13,436 nucleotides of DNA from JBFKPQ01 sp041628225 (GTDB lineage: Bacteria; Actinomycetota; Acidimicrobiia; Spongiisociales; JAENVV01). Shown here piece by piece: positions 12,857-13,436 of the stretch (the first letter of the stretch is position 1; each line of letters starts with the position of its first letter). A program made the translations under genes and the position numbers. The DNA is taken from assembly GCA_041628225.1 (NCBI GenBank), contig JBFKPQ010000059.1:1-13436 (forward strand), given 5' to 3'. The notes below the pieces were generated by a model, which did not search any database, was not told the origin of the DNA, and saw only the letters and a program-made list of their open reading frames with translations.

Positions 12857-13436
12857 CATCACGTCCCCCACCAACTCACGCGTCAAGGCGACGGTGGCGC
12901 TGCGCAACCTCCGCCGACGCCGCCAGACGGGCTTGTTCCTGGTGGAGGGGATGGTCGAGGTGCGCCGCGGCATCGCCGCCGGCGTCGATTTCTACGAGAT
13001 CTACGTGTCCGTGTCGGCAGGAAAGGCCATCCGGGACGAACTCGCCGCCGCTGCGCCGGTCACGTTGGTGTCCGACGACGTGTTCGCCAAGCTGGCGTTC
13101 CGCCAATCACCCGATGGGGTTCTCGGGGTGGCGAACACACCCCAGCCAACCCTTGCGGACTTGCCGTTCGGTTCGCTGTATCTGGTGGTCGAGCAGGTCG
13201 AGAAGCCGGGCAATCTCGGCACGATGCTGCGGACGGCCGACGCCGTCGGGGTCGACGGAGTGATCGTCTGTGATGAGGCCACCGACCTCTACGGACCCAA
13301 CGTGGTGCGAGCGTCCCTCGGCTGCCTCTTCACCGTGCCGGTGGCCGTCGCCTCGACCGATGCCACCATCGCCTGGTGCCGCGCACGGGGCCTCACGATC
13401 ATCGCCACCACGCCGGCGGGCGACGCGATGCACTTC
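12846..13436 (+). CDS. TrmH/SpoU-family RNA 2'-O-methyltransferase, 3'-truncated by the window edge
   Basis: The first 197 codons are open to the window end. Residues about 4-85 form the N-terminal SpoU substrate-binding domain, with the usual opening ITSPTNSRVKATVALRN (5-21) and GLFLVEG (29-35). A SPOUT methyltransferase domain starts near 108. Its motif 1 is VVEQVEKPGNLGTMLRTADA (115-134), where Asn123 and Arg129 are the conserved RNA/SAM-site residues. Motifs 2 and 3, which build the SAM-binding knot, lie outside the window. Family members methylate ribose 2'-OH groups in rRNA (RlmB, or thiostrepton-resistance type) or tRNA, and the exact target is not visible. The ATG lies inside the sigma gene (11-bp overlap, different frame), with at most a weak GGGCG upstream. 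The homologous opening NSRVK after 10 residues supports this start. Confidence 0.9.
   Translation, partial: MTPDITSPTNSRVKATVALRNLRRRRQTGLFLVEGMVEVRRGIAAGVDFYEIYVSVSAGKAIRDELAAAAPVTLVSDDVFAKLAFRQSPDGVLGVANTPQPTLADLPFGSLYLVVEQVEKPGNLGTMLRTADAVGVDGVIVCDEATDLYGPNVVRASLGCLFTVPVAVASTDATIAWCRARGLTIIATTPAGDAMHF

Noticed and set aside
1..13436. CRISPR arrays, tRNA or rRNA genes, insertion sequences, toxin-antitoxin or phage-defence systems
   Set aside because: I looked on both strands and saw no direct-repeat arrays, cloverleaf segments, transposase motifs or defence-type domains. The window is nearly all ordinary chromosomal coding sequence.

Overview
The window looks like a chromosomal segment from a high-GC actinobacterium, possibly of the Acidimicrobiia type. 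The lineage is inferred only from GC-rich codon use, a LeuB of actinobacterial style, a DUF5667 protein beside an ECF sigma factor, and start codons preceded by TANNNT boxes with no ribosome binding site. The segment is very gene-dense. Gaps are 0-60 bp and several neighbours overlap. I see no rRNA, tRNA, insertion sequence, phage gene or CRISPR array, and no gene-free stretch over 300 bp.

Layout. (1) Bases 1-1019 (+) hold the 3' part of leuB (3-isopropylmalate dehydrogenase, leucine synthesis), cut by the left edge. (2) Bases 5859-1016 (-) hold a three-gene run: a USP-like/CBS-pair protein, a HAD phosphatase and a full-length Tricorn-type protease with its catalytic residues intact. leuB and the protease converge and share one CTAG as stop codon on both strands. 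(3) Bases 5919-8682 (+) hold pntAA-pntAB-pntB, a three-subunit proton-translocating transhydrogenase whose genes overlap by 1 and 4 bases. (4) Bases 9025-8669 (-) hold a small four-helix membrane protein that runs 14 bp into the end of pntB. (5) Bases 9062-11483 (+) hold a translationally coupled trio: a nitroreductase-family flavoprotein, a double-hotdog acyl-CoA thioesterase-like protein and an enolase-superfamily o-succinylbenzoate synthase/N-acylamino acid racemase. (6) Bases 11531-12856 (+) hold a one-helix membrane protein of DUF5667 type followed by an ECF-like sigma factor. (7) Bases 12846-13436 (+) hold a TrmH/SpoU-family rRNA methyltransferase, cut by the right edge.

How the genes relate. 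Most are housekeeping or accessory metabolism: leucine synthesis, NADPH/NADH balance, peptide turnover, and possibly a menaquinone or acyl-CoA step. The DUF5667/sigma pair looks like a local regulatory module. I found no clear undescribed defence or mobile system. The observations most worth a second look are these: the transhydrogenase membrane domain has no histidine at any of the three known proton-path positions; two back-to-back leaderless-type promoters fit in 36 bp at 9026-9061; an inverted repeat is built over the stop codon between the DUF5667 and sigma genes; and the nitroreductase, thioesterase and OSBS-like genes are linked twice by the same GTGA overlap.
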